From Malachius bipustulatus (taxonomy: Eukaryota > Arthropoda > Insecta > Coleoptera > Melyridae), in the NCBI GenBank assembly GCA_910589415.1, contig OU342637.1, positions 41,136,162-41,200,161 of the forward strand: a DNA stretch of 64,000 nt. Direction: 5' to 3'. The notes below the pieces were generated by a model. That model ran no database searches, was not told the origin of the DNA, and saw only the letters and a list, made by a program, of their open reading frames with translations. Below, in pieces: positions 21,563 to 33,250 of the stretch; positions within the stretch are counted from its first letter, which is position 1; the number at the start of each line of letters is the position of its first letter. A program made the position numbers and the translations under genes.

Positions 21563-24524
21563 CAGGGTGTTCCACGACCTGACTGTCATAGCTTAAGGGT
21601 AGGTGTAGTTTTTCAAGGCGATTCAGGATCTCGTTTTGAAATTTTCCTGAGGCCCTTCGTTTCGATTATACAGGGTGATTTGTGCAATTTGCCGAAATCT
21701 TTGATGAGCGATATCTTTTGAACGAATTGATCGAATGTAACGAAATTTGGTAGATATGCTCTACTAATGACACTCGCATTTTTCGCCGATTCGAAAACTG
21801 CAGGGCCGTACTAATTTTTTTTTATATCTTTCGGCTTTGTCGAAAAGTTCACCCTGTATGCATTTTATTCATCGTTTGGTGCCATTTTCTAAAACTACGT
21901 GAAAAATGCTACAATTATGGTAGAAAAATACTTGGCATCATTAAACTGAATCGAGAAGAAAATTCAGTTTTTTAGTTTTTTATTCGGAATTTCAATTCAT
22001 GTGTTGTTCATAATTGAAGAAAAATCAAATGTGGTTTTTTAAAACTTGCGTATTTTGTAGTTATTTCAAATAAATTTACTTTATCTACAGATTTAGCCAA
22101 AATTGGGGACCCTTCCTACAGATTGTTTCGAACTAAAAAAAAATTTTAAATGGTTTTTAGATTAATTTCAAGGTCAAGGAAATGTGTTGAGTTTGATGGT
22201 GGTCTCCTTGACCATTACCTGCACTGAATTGTAGTTTTTCTTCCCAACATTTGTGTTGATATTTTTCTTCCTGTTTCGTTTATGTGGATACTTATTTTTC
22301 TATGTGGTAATGTGTTAAATGTGTTACTTATACACCGTTCACTTATTATAAAAGAATTGGGTTATGGTGTAGGGTGATAGAAATCACTGGGTATAACCGC
22401 TGTCAATCATTGGCTGGAGTTTGGTTATGTCTCTTTTTTACGAGGTTGAAGTTTTATGGCAAGGAACAGGACATAGTTGCCAGATGGATTTTTGATATTT
22501 TTGGTATTCTTCTTATTATATTTATATTTACATCTTTGGGGGCTTTTTATTTTGAATCATTTAGTCACATATTGCAATCTTTAACTAGAACGCAATGTCG
22601 CTGGATCTAAGATCTTAAAATCTTAAGCTTTTCATAAGAGTTTGAGAAAAAGGTTATCATGTAATTTTGCCAAGTTAGGAAAATACACAAATGTACTTTT
22701 TGAATATAAAATAAAAAACTTGAATCAATTATATTAATTTACTTTTAATAAATACATAGCAGGTAATTAAAATATATCGGTACGTTTATTAAAATATTAA
22801 AATATAGGTACGTAAATGAAAAATATTTTTCGTAAATTCGTCGGTTATTCGGTATCGTAGTAGTGTGTCGGAAACCAGCCAAAGATTCTGGACTTCTGGC
22901 TTCTGGCCCAAAATTATCCCCCATTATCAATAACCGCTACTGCATCCTGCTTAGAATCAGAATCATCTTCAGCGCTCTGATTTTAATAAGATTTTCACCA
23001 TGTCCATTTGTTTCGTCCAGTCCTCCGAAATAAGTTTTTCACAATGATTATATTGTTACGGGTTTCTCAATAATAAATCACCACCAAAAAGTCTACTAGA
23101 ATGTTAAAGAAGTAATTACTAGAATTTCTCCAGAGCGGTGTTCGTTATAATATTAATTTTGTCACATGTCAGGTGTACTTACATTTTGAAAGCTCTTCAA
23201 GACATACATTCTTTACTTTATCCTTAGAGGGAATTTAAGCTGCTAATTTACGTGCTTGTATAGTGAAGTTTACAATACCCCCATGTCATTTCGATTGGGT
23301 TGTATTGGAAATAGATTATTGCAAATCTTCCGGAAACACAAAAATTTCATAATCAGAGCCTGTTTTATGTGGGCTGCCCAAGGGTGTAATATCAAATTTG
23401 TCTTGTCTAATAATACTTGCTAATGCCACGGTCTGACTACTATAAGAGACAGTAATTACCAGCAATTTAGCAGATACAGATACACATACTCAATACTTAC
23501 ATTCCAAATATATTTCACCTTCTGTGAATGACTTAAATGTTTGCTCTAGTTTGGACTTTCTGGATCTTAATCATTGAAATGCTTTCTTAATGCGGATTTA
23601 TTCATCGAGATATTATTTTCGTCATTTTGCTCTTTTGAAATTTAAAATGTCAAAAATTTAATAATTTTATTTGTCACTTTGAGAAAAATTGATCAGAGTA
23701 AAAAATCATCCTAGATAGATATCCAACTACTAAAACTTCAATTTGACAACATGGCTGTTAATCAGCTGAGACACTTTGAGTGATTTGACAAATGTCAGTC
23801 TATACTTAACCTTTAATATCTCGATCAGCTGATATTGTCAATCGAGATCTAGGGAGTTTTCATTTTTGCAAACCTAAAAACAAAAGTTCATGGCCACCTA
23901 GTTCTTTTTTAATATGTGAACGGTGTATATTTTGCTGTTAAAACTTATTCTTAGCTCGAAACAATCTGTAGAAGGGTCCCCAATCTTGGCTAAATCTGTA
24001 GATAAAGTAAATTTATTTAAAATAACTACAAAATACGCAAGTTTTAAAAAACCACATTTGATTTTTCTTAAATTATTAACAACACATGAATTGAAATTCC
24101 GAATAAAAAACTAAAAAACTGAATTTTCTTCTCGATTCAGTTTAATGATGCCAAGTATTTTTTTACCACAATTGTAGCATTTTTCACGTAGTTTTAGAAA
24201 ATGGCACCAAACTTTGAATAAAATGCATACAGGGTGAACTTTTCGACAAAACCGAAAGATATCAATAAAATAAGTACGGCCCTGCAGTTTTCAAATCGGC
24301 GAAAAATGCGAGGTATTAAGTGTCATTAGTAGAGCATATCTACCAAATTTCGTTAAATTCGATCAATTCGTTCAAAAGATATCGCTCATCAAAGATTTCG
24401 GCAAATTGCACAAATCACCCTGTATACTCGAAACGAAGGGCCTCAGGAAAATTTCAAAACCAGATCCTGAATCGCCTTGAAAAACTACACCTACCCTTAA
24501 GCTATGGCAGTCAGGGACACACTG
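21563..24524. mobile_element. Foldback B in the pogo element
   Basis: Arms of about 600 bp starting CAGGGTGTTCCACGACCTGA. The left end abuts foldback A across CACCCTGTATACAGGGTG. Each arm contains a complete smaller CAGGGTG...CACCCTG unit (21671-21857 left, its inverse near 24233-24425 right). The loop is occupied by the Tc1-like element at 22333-23925. Confidence 0.85.
22333..23925. mobile_element. Tc1/mariner-like element in the loop of foldback B
   Basis: Inverted ends CACCGTTCAC(T/A)TATTA about 26 bp long, TA on both sides (22331-22332, 23926-23927), 1.6 kb. Around 23040-22925 the minus strand reads CEKLISEDWTKQMDMVKIL and a nearby DDSDSKQD, weakly like the C-terminal tail of some insect Tc1-type transposases, then decays. 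A 78-codon plus-strand frame at 22374 has no known domain. Confidence 0.6.
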
Positions 24525-24530
24525 TATATA

Positions 24531-25407
24531 CAGGGTTATTCACGGTATACGCCACAGAAGTATATGGCCGTGTCTCTGGATTTTTGGATCTTTTTATTTT
24601 TAGAGTGGATAGAGACCCGGCAGAGGTACGTTTTAAAATTATATTCATAATGTACAGGATGTCCCAAAAGCATGAAACATATCAAAGTTATGTTTTTTTT
24701 TAAATGGAATGCTCCTATGTTATTGCATTTTTAGATTGACTGGGAAGAAAAAAGAAGATTGGCTTTTACAGTTCGTGTTTAAATTCAGAGTTTGTGAGTT
24801 ATAAACAAGTAAAAATCCTTATTTTTCAAGTTCAAGGCCCTGTACAAGGAAAACGGCTTAAGATAGAGAAAAACGGCTTACATGTTCCTATTTTAACTTT
24901 TCATGTACTATCCAATGATGTAGATGAAATGTTAATACAGGGTGATAAAAAAATTGAAAAATTCTGAGATTTCTCCACGCATCGACAAATAAAAAAATCA
25001 AAGAAAGTACAAATGTTTCTATACCATAGGATAGTACATGAAAAGTTAAGATAGGGACATGTAAGCCGTTTTTTTCTATCTTGAACCGTTTTCGTTGTAC
25101 AGGGCCTTGAACTTGAAAAATTACGATTTTCACTTGTTTATAACTCAAAAACTTTGGAATTTAAACACCAACTGTAAAAACCAATCTTATTTTTTCTTCT
25201 CAGACAATCTAAAAATGCAATAACATAGGAGCATTCCATTTAAAAAAACATAACTTTGATGTTTCATGCTTTTGGGACACCTGTACATTATGAATATAAT
25301 TTTAAAACGTACCTCTGCCGGGTCTCTATCCACTCCAAAAATAAAAAGATCCTAAAATCCAGAGACACGGCTATAATCTTCCGTGGCGTATACCGTGAAT
25401 AACCCTG
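24531..25407. mobile_element. Foldback C in the pogo element
   Basis: Arms of about 350 bp starting CAGGGTTATTCACGGTATAC, TA-flanked. The arm interior (TTATTGCATTTTTAGATTG, then AACGGCTTACATGT) is shared with the partial element at 48599-49188. Confidence 0.85.
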
Positions 25408-25434
25408 TATATATAATATATTATTATAACATAT

Positions 25435-25691
25435 ACATATCGCACACGTATTTCTAAAGTGACATAAGTCAAAAATTAATCCTTTGGGAAAATGTGAAAA
25501 ACTATTAAGCGAGCTTAACAAATAAGCTTCGAAACATGAAGAGTGACATAAGTGCGCTCTGGCGGGCAGGATTCAAAGCTAAGTTGGTATACTTTTGATG
25601 TTTGATAGCGTTTACTAATTCTTACCATGGTGATAACTAAAAAATGTAGATTTTTGGGTTGTGTCACTTTAGAAATACGTGTGCGATATGT
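25435..25691. repeat. MITE with 30-bp inverted ends
   Basis: Ends ACATATCGCACACGTATTTC and its complement, continuing CTAAAGTGACA, in total 257 bp. It lies between foldback C and the right end of the pogo element. The target duplication is unclear. Confidence 0.65.
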
Positions 25692-25823
25692 AATATTACA
25701 ATTATGCATATTATGATACATATCAAATTAAATTTTTTCAAATATATCCAGTAATCCGGACAAATCGCTAATCCGGACATACCTAGTGCATTTAATTGTC
25801 CGGATTAAAGAGGTTGTACTGTA

Positions 25824-27120
25824 TATTATGTATCAATGGAGTCGCCGAAGCTGGGACACAGTCATAGACCAGGAAAGATGGGATTCAATCAGAGCGTGAG
25901 GTTATTCCTGTTTTTCTCACCACCTGGTCCACTGAAAAGGATGGAAGCACTATACAAGGTATCCAGGTATGAGTGTAAGAGCTACACGTGGCGACATTCC
26001 TTGGACTATTTTGAGTAAAAAATCTTAATACAATAATGCTCTAAACGTCTTCACGGTGCCACAGGAGGTCATCAAAGTTAGAAATTCTGGATCACAAATA
26101 TGCATATTATTGAACTTCTATTTCCTTTTGCAGTTACGGTTAACATTTTCAAAGACTTTTGCAAAGTCTTATTTCATTTAATTTTCGTTCGTAACAGTGC
26201 AATTATTAACTTTTTTAACATTTCCTAATTTTTTTTTTTTTTAGAAATGTTAAAAAAGTTAATAATTGCACTGTTACGAAAATTAAATAAAATAAGACTT
26301 TGCAAAAGTCTTTAAAAATGTTAACCGTCACTGCAAAAGGAAATAGAAGTTCAATAATATGCATATTTGTGACCCAGAATTTCTAACTTTGATAATCTCG
26401 TGTGGCACCGTGAAGAGGTTTAGAGCATTATTGTATTAAGATTTTTTACTCAAAATAGTCCAGGGAAGGTCGTCACGTGTAGCTCTTACACTCATACCTG
26501 GACACCCTGTATTGGTCGTATTTGCCACCTCGGAAGTATTACAAGTACAAGCGGATGGCTGAAGGTAAACAGATTTAAAATAATCACTGAATGCCTTTAC
26601 CATACATTGAGGCTTGTTAAATTCAGTACCATGATCATCAAACATCCCCCCAGGAAGTCTATGCCCTTGCTTTTTTGCATTAACAAATGATCAAAATCGT
26701 TGAGGATCAAAAGCTATTGCTTCTTGTACATGAGTAATATAATCATTATGAGCTCTCCTGATCTTCATCTCGATGACTGCTCAAAGATGCTTAAATTTTC
26801 GCAAGTGAAAATCAGTTGTAGTAGATTTGTACAGAGTGTGATGCCTTGATTTCTGGACTATATCGGAGGTGATGTCTATAGTATACCATTTAGGATAACA
26901 TGCCTGCTTGTTTCAGGAAACCGGAAAATAGCTCAAATAGCCCCCAGCAACGACTCAAAAATCCCATAAAACATATCGCAAGCAGCATTCACATCGTCAC
27001 AGTGAAGAACCACAGACAAGTCAACGCTGAGCAATGCATCATAGAGAACAATGTAGTCGGCTCTCCTAAAATTAAAGATTCGTGGAACTTCATGCATATT
27101 TGCTCCCAATACTTCGGCTG
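25824..27120 (-). pseudogene. LINE ORF2, 5' part (split by pogo)
   Basis: Minus-strand frames read RADYIVLYDALLSVDLSVVL and DDVNAACDMFYGIFESLLG (endonuclease to linker), then GTEFNKPQCMVKAFSDYFKS, then a segment at 25860-25830 leading across the pogo insertion to the RT at 20170. Removing the pogo (TA counted once) joins the two halves except for one frameshift or stop. A foldback (25955-26509) also interrupts it. Confidence 0.65.
25955..26509. mobile_element. Near-perfect 555-bp hairpin
   Basis: Ends CAAGGTATCCAGGTATGAG and CTCATACCTGGACACCCTG with TA on both sides. The arms pair almost to the centre, which is only a short poly-T/A stretch (26226-26243). It belongs to the CAGGGTG family; the left tip is mutated (CAAGGTA). 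Confidence 0.85.
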
Positions 27121-29487
27121 ACGAACTTGCTGAAATGTTGAAGCAACACTTTCCTGAAGTAGCTTGTGAAAGTCTATTAGCGAAACATCCGCATCTATAC
27201 AGCTCATTTAAGGTAACTATTTATAGTTCTAATTTCAAAGCTGCGACGGATCCACTTATATGGCCGCTTGGAACTTGCATAAGCCGTTTTTTCCCCTCCA
27301 AGAAGACACTTATAAAACTGATATAATATTTGACCCAAATCTGCTTTGCTTGAATGTTGACACCTTACAACCCGGTAAGATTGATGAAATTTTAATTGAT
27401 ATACAAGTGTATAAGAACTTGAACTTTATATGTCTCACTGAGGTCGGAATGAAGTCTGATGTAGTCTCTTCCTGCGTCTTTAATGGGTATAATTTGGTTT
27501 CCTCATACTGTCGGTCCAATCTAAGACGAGGTGGAGTTGGGATATGGGCTAAGAATGGAACTACCACGGAGAGTATTGACCTGTCGGGCTTAAGTACTGA
27601 TCTAGATTTTGAAGTGTGTGGTGTGAAAATTGAAACCGCGAAGGGAGTTACGGTTTTGTTGAATTGTTATCGATCTCCATCTGGGGATGTGAATGTGTTT
27701 TTTGATTCAGTTTGTGATGTATTAAATTATCTGTACAAGCCCAGCACACGGTTTATTCTATGTGGTGATATTAATCTTGATGCGTTCAAAAATACGCAAT
27801 TTAATTATCTTTCTAGTATACTGGCGGCTTTCAATTTGAAAAGTGTGGTCAGGTGGCCCACCAGAGTTACTCACACCTCATGTACTCTCATTGATAATGT
27901 TTTCGTAACTGATGGAATGGTTGATTGTTGCTTGGTACTGGATACCTATGTTGCTGACCACAGGGCTGTCTTCGTCCGAATGGGTCAACAGGCTTCGGGG
28001 ATCAAAGGTAAGGGATACTATAGGAGATCTTATAATGAGGTGTCCATTATTAGTTTCCAGACTGCGTTACAGCGTGACGGATGGCATGATGTTTATCTCT
28101 CTCAAGATGTGAACGAAGCCTTTGATACTTTTCATAAAAAATTTTTAGATTACTTTGATAGTAATTTTCCTCTGCGCTTGTGTGCAGGTGGAAGACCTGC
28201 TGCTGATAGGGCTTGGGTCTCTGATGATGTGCGTCGATCGAGTGTACGCTTGAAAGATATCTGTTTGTGCTGAAAAACTCATACCCGTGAGCTTGCATCC
28301 AGTACAGAAGAGCTCGTGGCGTGCACCGCCGTTTAATTTCTGACACTAGGAGGGCGTATTATCAGTTTAAAATAATTCATTCGGACAACCAAAACAAGAC
28401 TGCGTGGAACCTCATTTCTAGACTGACTGGCAGTCCTTGTGGTAGTGAGCGTGGATGTGCTGCGTTGAGGTGTGGTGGTGTGGGTGTTCCTTATCCTCAG
28501 ATAGTGGCTGAGCTTCTTAATGATTCTTTTGTGCGGACTCCGGTTGATATTGTGGCTGGCATACATAAGGATGACCGAAATGGGAGGAATGGGATGATTT
28601 TGCCATTTAGTATATTTCTAGCACCATTTACAGAAAATGAGCTATATGATTTACTGTCTCGGAAGCTGAAGAACTCAAAATCTTGGGGACCGGATGGCGT
28701 TCCTTTGTTTCTATTGGGGAAGGTGATTCACTCTGTCATCCCTCCTCTGAGTTATCTGGTCAATTTGTCTTTTTCTACGGGTACCTTTCTGGAAACACTA
28801 AAAACTGGTAAGGTTGTGCCACTCTGTAAGAGGAGGGGAAGTCCATCATCGTTGGAGGATTACAGACCGATTACTGTTTCCTTTTCTTTCAGTAAAGTTT
28901 TTGAGTATCCCTTCATGGATCGCCTTCTTGGGTTTCTTACTAAGCATTGTATACTTATGAACCAGCAGCACGGTTTTCGTACTGGCTATTCAACATCTAC
29001 TGCTCTGAGTGAGTTCTGCAGGGTGACAGTGAGGTTGATTGGGGAGGGCGAGTGTCCTGTTGGGATATTTTTTGATCCCAGCAGGGCATTCGACTGTGTA
29101 TGTCATGAGAGGTTGTCGTCTATTCTGTATGATTGTGGTGTTAGAGGCGTTGCCTAGGATTGGGTTTCATCATTTTTAATGGCAAGAAGGCAATATGTGT
29201 CTGTATTAGATAATAATCGAAGAGAGTATCGGTCGTCTGTTAAGACTTTAGAAATGGGAGTGGCCCAAGGATCTGTCTTGGGACCAATTCTTTTTATTTT
29301 ATATGTAAATAATTTAAGGTATATCTTGGATAAAACATTTTTTACTATGTATGCTGATGATCTATCTATCATTGTCTCTGGTAAGTCTGATGGTGATCTG
29401 AAGCGCAATTGTGTTGACGTTTTAAAGCTGGCAGGTTCATTTTTCAATGACCACTCTCTGCTTTTTAATACCGATAAAACGAATATA

Positions 29488-30414
29488 CAGTCAAACCTGG
29501 ATAAGACGGACACTGAATAAGGCGAAAATCTGTCTATCACGGAAATTTTTCCCGGTCCCGAATTAAGCTATACACATTACATGTTAACTTCCACTGCTCA
29601 AGCCGAAAACTGCGTAACGCGGAGACGGAACACGTTTTTTAACCTTATGCATGCAATTTCACCTGCATAAGACGGAAGCGGACAGACGTCGCCACCTAAA
29701 ACCCTTCATCTCCGCATGTTCTCGCGCGTCTATTCAACTCTCACTTCTCGGAATTTTTATTGCGGCAATAAAAACTGTCTGTAGGTACTTATGCACTTCC
29801 TGTGTAGTCCTGTTCGGATTCAATTTTTATTTTAGTCAATTCTAAACTCTCCAACTGTGAGCGTAAAAATATTTTTATGTAGTAGGTACAATATTCGAAT
29901 ATTCGATAATTATGTCTGCAAATAAAAAATTAAACACGCTAACACTGAAATCTAAAATAGATTTAATTATGTTTTACGAAAAACAAAAAATTAGTGTTAA
30001 GCTTCTCGCGGAAAAATATAAAACTATAAAATGAAAAACTATTACATTTGCGTACAGCCATGGAAAAAAATGCACCACGCTTCATCCAAAAACAGAAAAA
30101 AATCACAGACTTCTGGGATAATAAAAAATAAACTTGCATGTGTATGGATGTATGTATGTACATATGTATAATTGTATGCTAGTATGTACATGTAATACAT
30201 AAAATGTATGTGCGTAATACATTTACATATCAAAAATTAATTAGTTTTTTACTTTACAAGTAAGTGTTTGTATGTATGTACGTACTGTTGGGCATTTTCC
30301 GTGCTAAGCAGGTTTGTTTCCGGCTTAGACAGTTTTGTTGTTTAAGCCGGAAACCTGTATAAGACGGAATTTATTTTCGGTCCCAGGCGGTTCCGGGTTA
30401 TCCAGGTTTCACTG
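29488..30414 (+). mobile_element. pogo/Tigger-like non-autonomous element
   Basis: 927 bp with ends CAGTCAAACCTGGATAA and the complement of CAGTGAAACCTGGATAA, TA duplicated at 29486-29487 and 30415-30416. It contains a short ORF from the transposase N-terminus (29912-30034). Confidence 0.88.
29912..30034 (+). pseudogene. pogo transposase N-terminal stub
   Basis: 40 codons: MSANKKLNTLTLKSKIDLIM, then KISVKLLAEKYKTIK and stop. This is the CENP-B-like helix-turn-helix start of pogo/Tigger transposases. The remaining DDE part is deleted. Confidence 0.75.
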
Positions 30415-30609
30415 TACTTAGTTCATAAAAATAGTGAATTGTTGTAGGTCAATGAGTATAAGCACACAGAGTGCAATTGCTAGCCTGTTAGGTGGGTTCG
30501 GAGAATTCCTCCATCGCCCATAACAGTTGTCATGCTGGCAGTGCCCGAAACTCCAACCAGAGAGTTTGCTTCCGCATCCAACAGCAGAGCCTTCCAGAGT
30601 ACCAAATCA

Positions 30610-30653
30610 AGCACAGACACGTGTTTCGTTCTACTGGAACTCATCAGTGTGCT
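30610..30653 (-). ncRNA. Hammerhead ribozyme, dimer copy 1
   Basis: Minus strand: stem I AGCACA pairing perfectly with TGTGCT, core CTGATGA, stem II GTTC/GAAC with loop CAGTA, GAAA, short stem III with loop ACGT, triplet GTC. Core intact. Confidence 0.88.
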
Positions 30654-31070
30654 GCATTCGGAGTATCTGGAGGATGCTGTCGGATGAACGGAAGCCGGGG
30701 CCTCTTAAGGCAAGAATTAACACGGAACTCCGTGTGGTGTAAAATAGAGCGACATCTAGCGGTCAGTTCAAGGAACTAACCGTGAGTTCACTCTAAATTG
30801 ATTGAAGTTCCAGACACTACCAATAAAGCCGGTCGATGACAACGAATAATGAAGAAAACAGAAGGCAAGTATACTCAACGATTAATTCATAAAAATAGTG
30901 AATTGTAGATCAATGAGTATAAGCACACAGAGTGCAATTGCTAGCCTGTTAGGTGGGTTCGGAGAATTCCTCCATCGCCCATAACAGTTGTCATGCTGGC
31001 AGTGCCCGAAACTCCAACCAGAGAGTTTGCTTCCGCATCCAACAGCAGAGCCTTCCAGAGTACCAAATCA

Positions 31071-31114
31071 AGCACAGACACGTGTTTCGTTCTACTGGAA
31101 CTCATCAGTGTGCT
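31071..31114 (-). ncRNA. Hammerhead ribozyme, dimer copy 2
   Basis: Same sequence as copy 1, 461 bp away, core intact. Cleavage at both sites would release a 461-nt monomer. Confidence 0.88.
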
Positions 31115-32105
31115 GCATTCGGAGTATCTGGAGGATGCTGTCGGATGAACGGAAGCCGGGGCCTCTTAAGGCAAGAATTAACACGGAACTCCGTGTGGTG
31201 TAAAATAGAGCGACATCTACTTAGATTCCACAATTGGCAGAGAAGATGTGGCGTTTTTGAGATTGAGGTGGATGACGTGACATTACGTTCCTCTGAGAGT
31301 GTGAAGTTCCTGGGCGTACACTTGGATGAAAGCTTCACCTGGAGGCTACATTGTGAAAATTTGGCTGCCAGATTGTCTTCTATAAAGGATTTGTTTCTTA
31401 ATTTGAGAACAGTATTAACTATCCCACAACTTGTTGGTCTTTACTACTCTTTGGTTGAATCGCGGAATCTGATACGGAATCTGTTTTTGGGCTGGATCAG
31501 CTTGGTCCCGGAAGATTTTTGTGGCCCAAAAGCAAATATTGCGAACGATAGTGGGAGTAACCAGTCGACATTCCTGCAGAGATATTTTCACCCATCTTGG
31601 CATTCTGACTGTTCCAGGGTTATACATTCTGGAAACCTGTGTGTATATATCCTCAAATAGACAACGATTTCTTAAGGTTAGCGACGTTCATCAGATCCGT
31701 ACCAGGCAAAAAGATGAATTATATGTACATTTTGCTGAATATAATATTGTACTAAAATCACCTGACCACATTGGAGTTAGAATATTTAATAAACTACCCT
31801 CAGAATTGAAAGAGGAGAGGAATATCCGCCGCTTTAGGCAGCTTCAAAAAATTTTTTGTGCCGCAATATCTGTATGAGGTATATCAGATATCAAGTATGA
31901 TGGACATTAGTCTGAGCTCTGTGCTGTATTTTCTCATTGTTGTATATGTCTTGGTGTTTTACATACCCGTATTTTATAGTTAGTTGTGAGTAGTCTTATT
32001 ACGCTACTTACCCCTATTTCATTTTTAACTTAACTTTGACATGCCTAACATACATTTTAATGTATCCAAAATGGTGAATAAAGGTTATTATTATTATTAT
32101 TATTA

Positions 32106-33250
32106 AAGCATGTGCTCTGCTTGCTGTGCTCAAACACATCACCGGTAGACTCGAAATTGAGTCGTCATTTTAACTAAGTGTTTTTTTTTAACTAATGATT
32201 TTCTCAAAAGGTCGATGATAAAATAGCGTCTTCATCTCGCGAAGAATGGCTATTATCCACTCAAACGTTCCAACACTTGCCTGGCGGCTCGTGTTGAATG
32301 TTTCATCCTCGTGGATAATAGCTATCATTCTTCGCTCGTTGAAGAATATACTATTCTTTCAAAAACGAAGTAAGACACAAAAATAATAATAATAATAATA
32401 GACAAACAAGTTGTACTTATAATTATTGTTTAACCTGGCAAAAAAAAAAGCCATTGGCGTACCTACTTTTTTAAAGTTTTTTTTTTCAAAATAATATTTG
32501 CTGAGGTGCTCCCGGGATGCCACTGGACTTAATAATTTCAATCTAGTTGGCTAGCCCCTTACTACAGCAAAATGAAATTGTCAAATTTCAACAATTTTGA
32601 TTTTTTTCTGTTATGTATAACCTTTTCTTACATAATTGCATCATATAGAAAGTTTTCAATGATAATATTGTGTATAATTTTTGCATAAACATTAGAAAAA
32701 TATTGTCCCTTACAAAAAGAACAGTTTAAACATTTTGCTTTATAGGCTATTGATTATCTCTTACAGAAAGGAACTATCAAAGGAGCAGGTTTTTATTGCA
32801 CGATAAACGAAATGATCATTGAGAATGAAAAAATCTTTAAAAATTGGGGACTGCTATTAAATTAGAAGGTGAAACTGTACCACTTTCAGATTTTTAATTA
32901 CATAATATATCTTGAAAACGAAGCAAAATTCAGATTTAGTTCACAACGAATTTTTTGTAGATAGTGATATTAATTATTATTAATTTTAATTTTTGTAAAT
33001 TAACACACTCTCTTGAGTCTTGGTGATCAGTCTCTTTAATTCAATTTAAATTATGGCCAGGGATTCGCGAGTTTCACGTCGGTGAAGTGGCATCGTTTCT
33101 GGCTCACGCTAAGCAAAATTAGTATTTTCTACGAGTTAATCTACAGTTTTCTCGATATCAACCAACCGATGGCACCTCGAACCTAGTGTGGAACCTGTGT
33201 TACAACTATCAATATCTGCACTGAACTAGTTTGGAAACATGAACTTTTTT
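32106..33250. other. HERC2 intron with small repeats
   Basis: It holds an inverted repeat at 32212-32355 (arms GCGAAGAAT..GCTATTATCCAC, loop about 60 bp) and a degenerate copy (32440-32620) of the loop sequence found at 13500-13700 (CCGGGATGCCACTGGA). The remainder is AT-rich with no recognised coding sequence. Confidence 0.5.

Larger units (their letters stand above)
20193..25821 (+). mobile_element. pogo/Tigger-like element, heavily invaded
   Basis: Terminal inverted repeats CAGTACAACCTCTTTAATCC (left) and its complement (right), flanked by TA at 20191-20192 and 25822-25823. A remnant of the transposase C-terminus is visible at about 20550-20640 (plus; SALKTEIGAKKQRTITNYF, like the ...TTI.DFF end of Tigger proteins); the rest is deleted. 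Three abutting foldbacks (20694-25407) and a MITE (25435-25691) fill the inside. Confidence 0.8.
30422..31217 (-). mobile_element. Hammerhead-ribozyme tandem dimer (retrozyme-like)
   Basis: Two units with a period of 461 bp (identical long stretches 30440-30755 and 30901-31217), inserted in the LINE at the pogo edge, with target duplication TACTTAG at 30415-30421 and 31218-31224. It shares with the 15.9-17.1 kb units the hammerhead, the AGAGCGACATCTA segment, AAGTATACTCAA and AATGAGTATAA, so it is a divergent relative. No protein gene is present; the open frame at 30953-31660 is a fusion of this repeat with LINE sequence. Confidence 0.87.
27250..32105 (+). mobile_element. LINE (CR1/Jockey-like), split by two insertions
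   Basis: Plus strand. The endonuclease lies at 27345-28270 (LNVDTLQPGKI, FICLTEVGMKS, ILCGDINLDAF, TLIDNVFV, VADHRAV). Linker, then RT at 28600-29487 (GPDGVPLFLLG, EDYRPITVS, QQHGFRTGYSTSTALSEF, GIFFDPSRAFDCV, AQGSVLGPILFILYVNNL, MYADDLSIIV). It continues after the insertions at 31225 (LRFHNWQRRCGVFEIEVDD, VKFLGVHLDE) to a stop at about 31875. The 3' UTR ends in (TTA)n at 32086-32105. Removing the pogo-like element (29488-30414) and the hammerhead dimer (30422-31217) restores the frame exactly at ...DKTNI-LRFHNW. Stops at 28271 and 29155 and a frameshift near 31450 make it inactive. Confidence 0.88.

Noticed and set aside
30953..31660. 235-codon plus-strand ORF
   Set aside because: It fuses antisense hammerhead-repeat sequence with a frame of the interrupted LINE; the join is an insertion junction at 31217, so it is not a gene.
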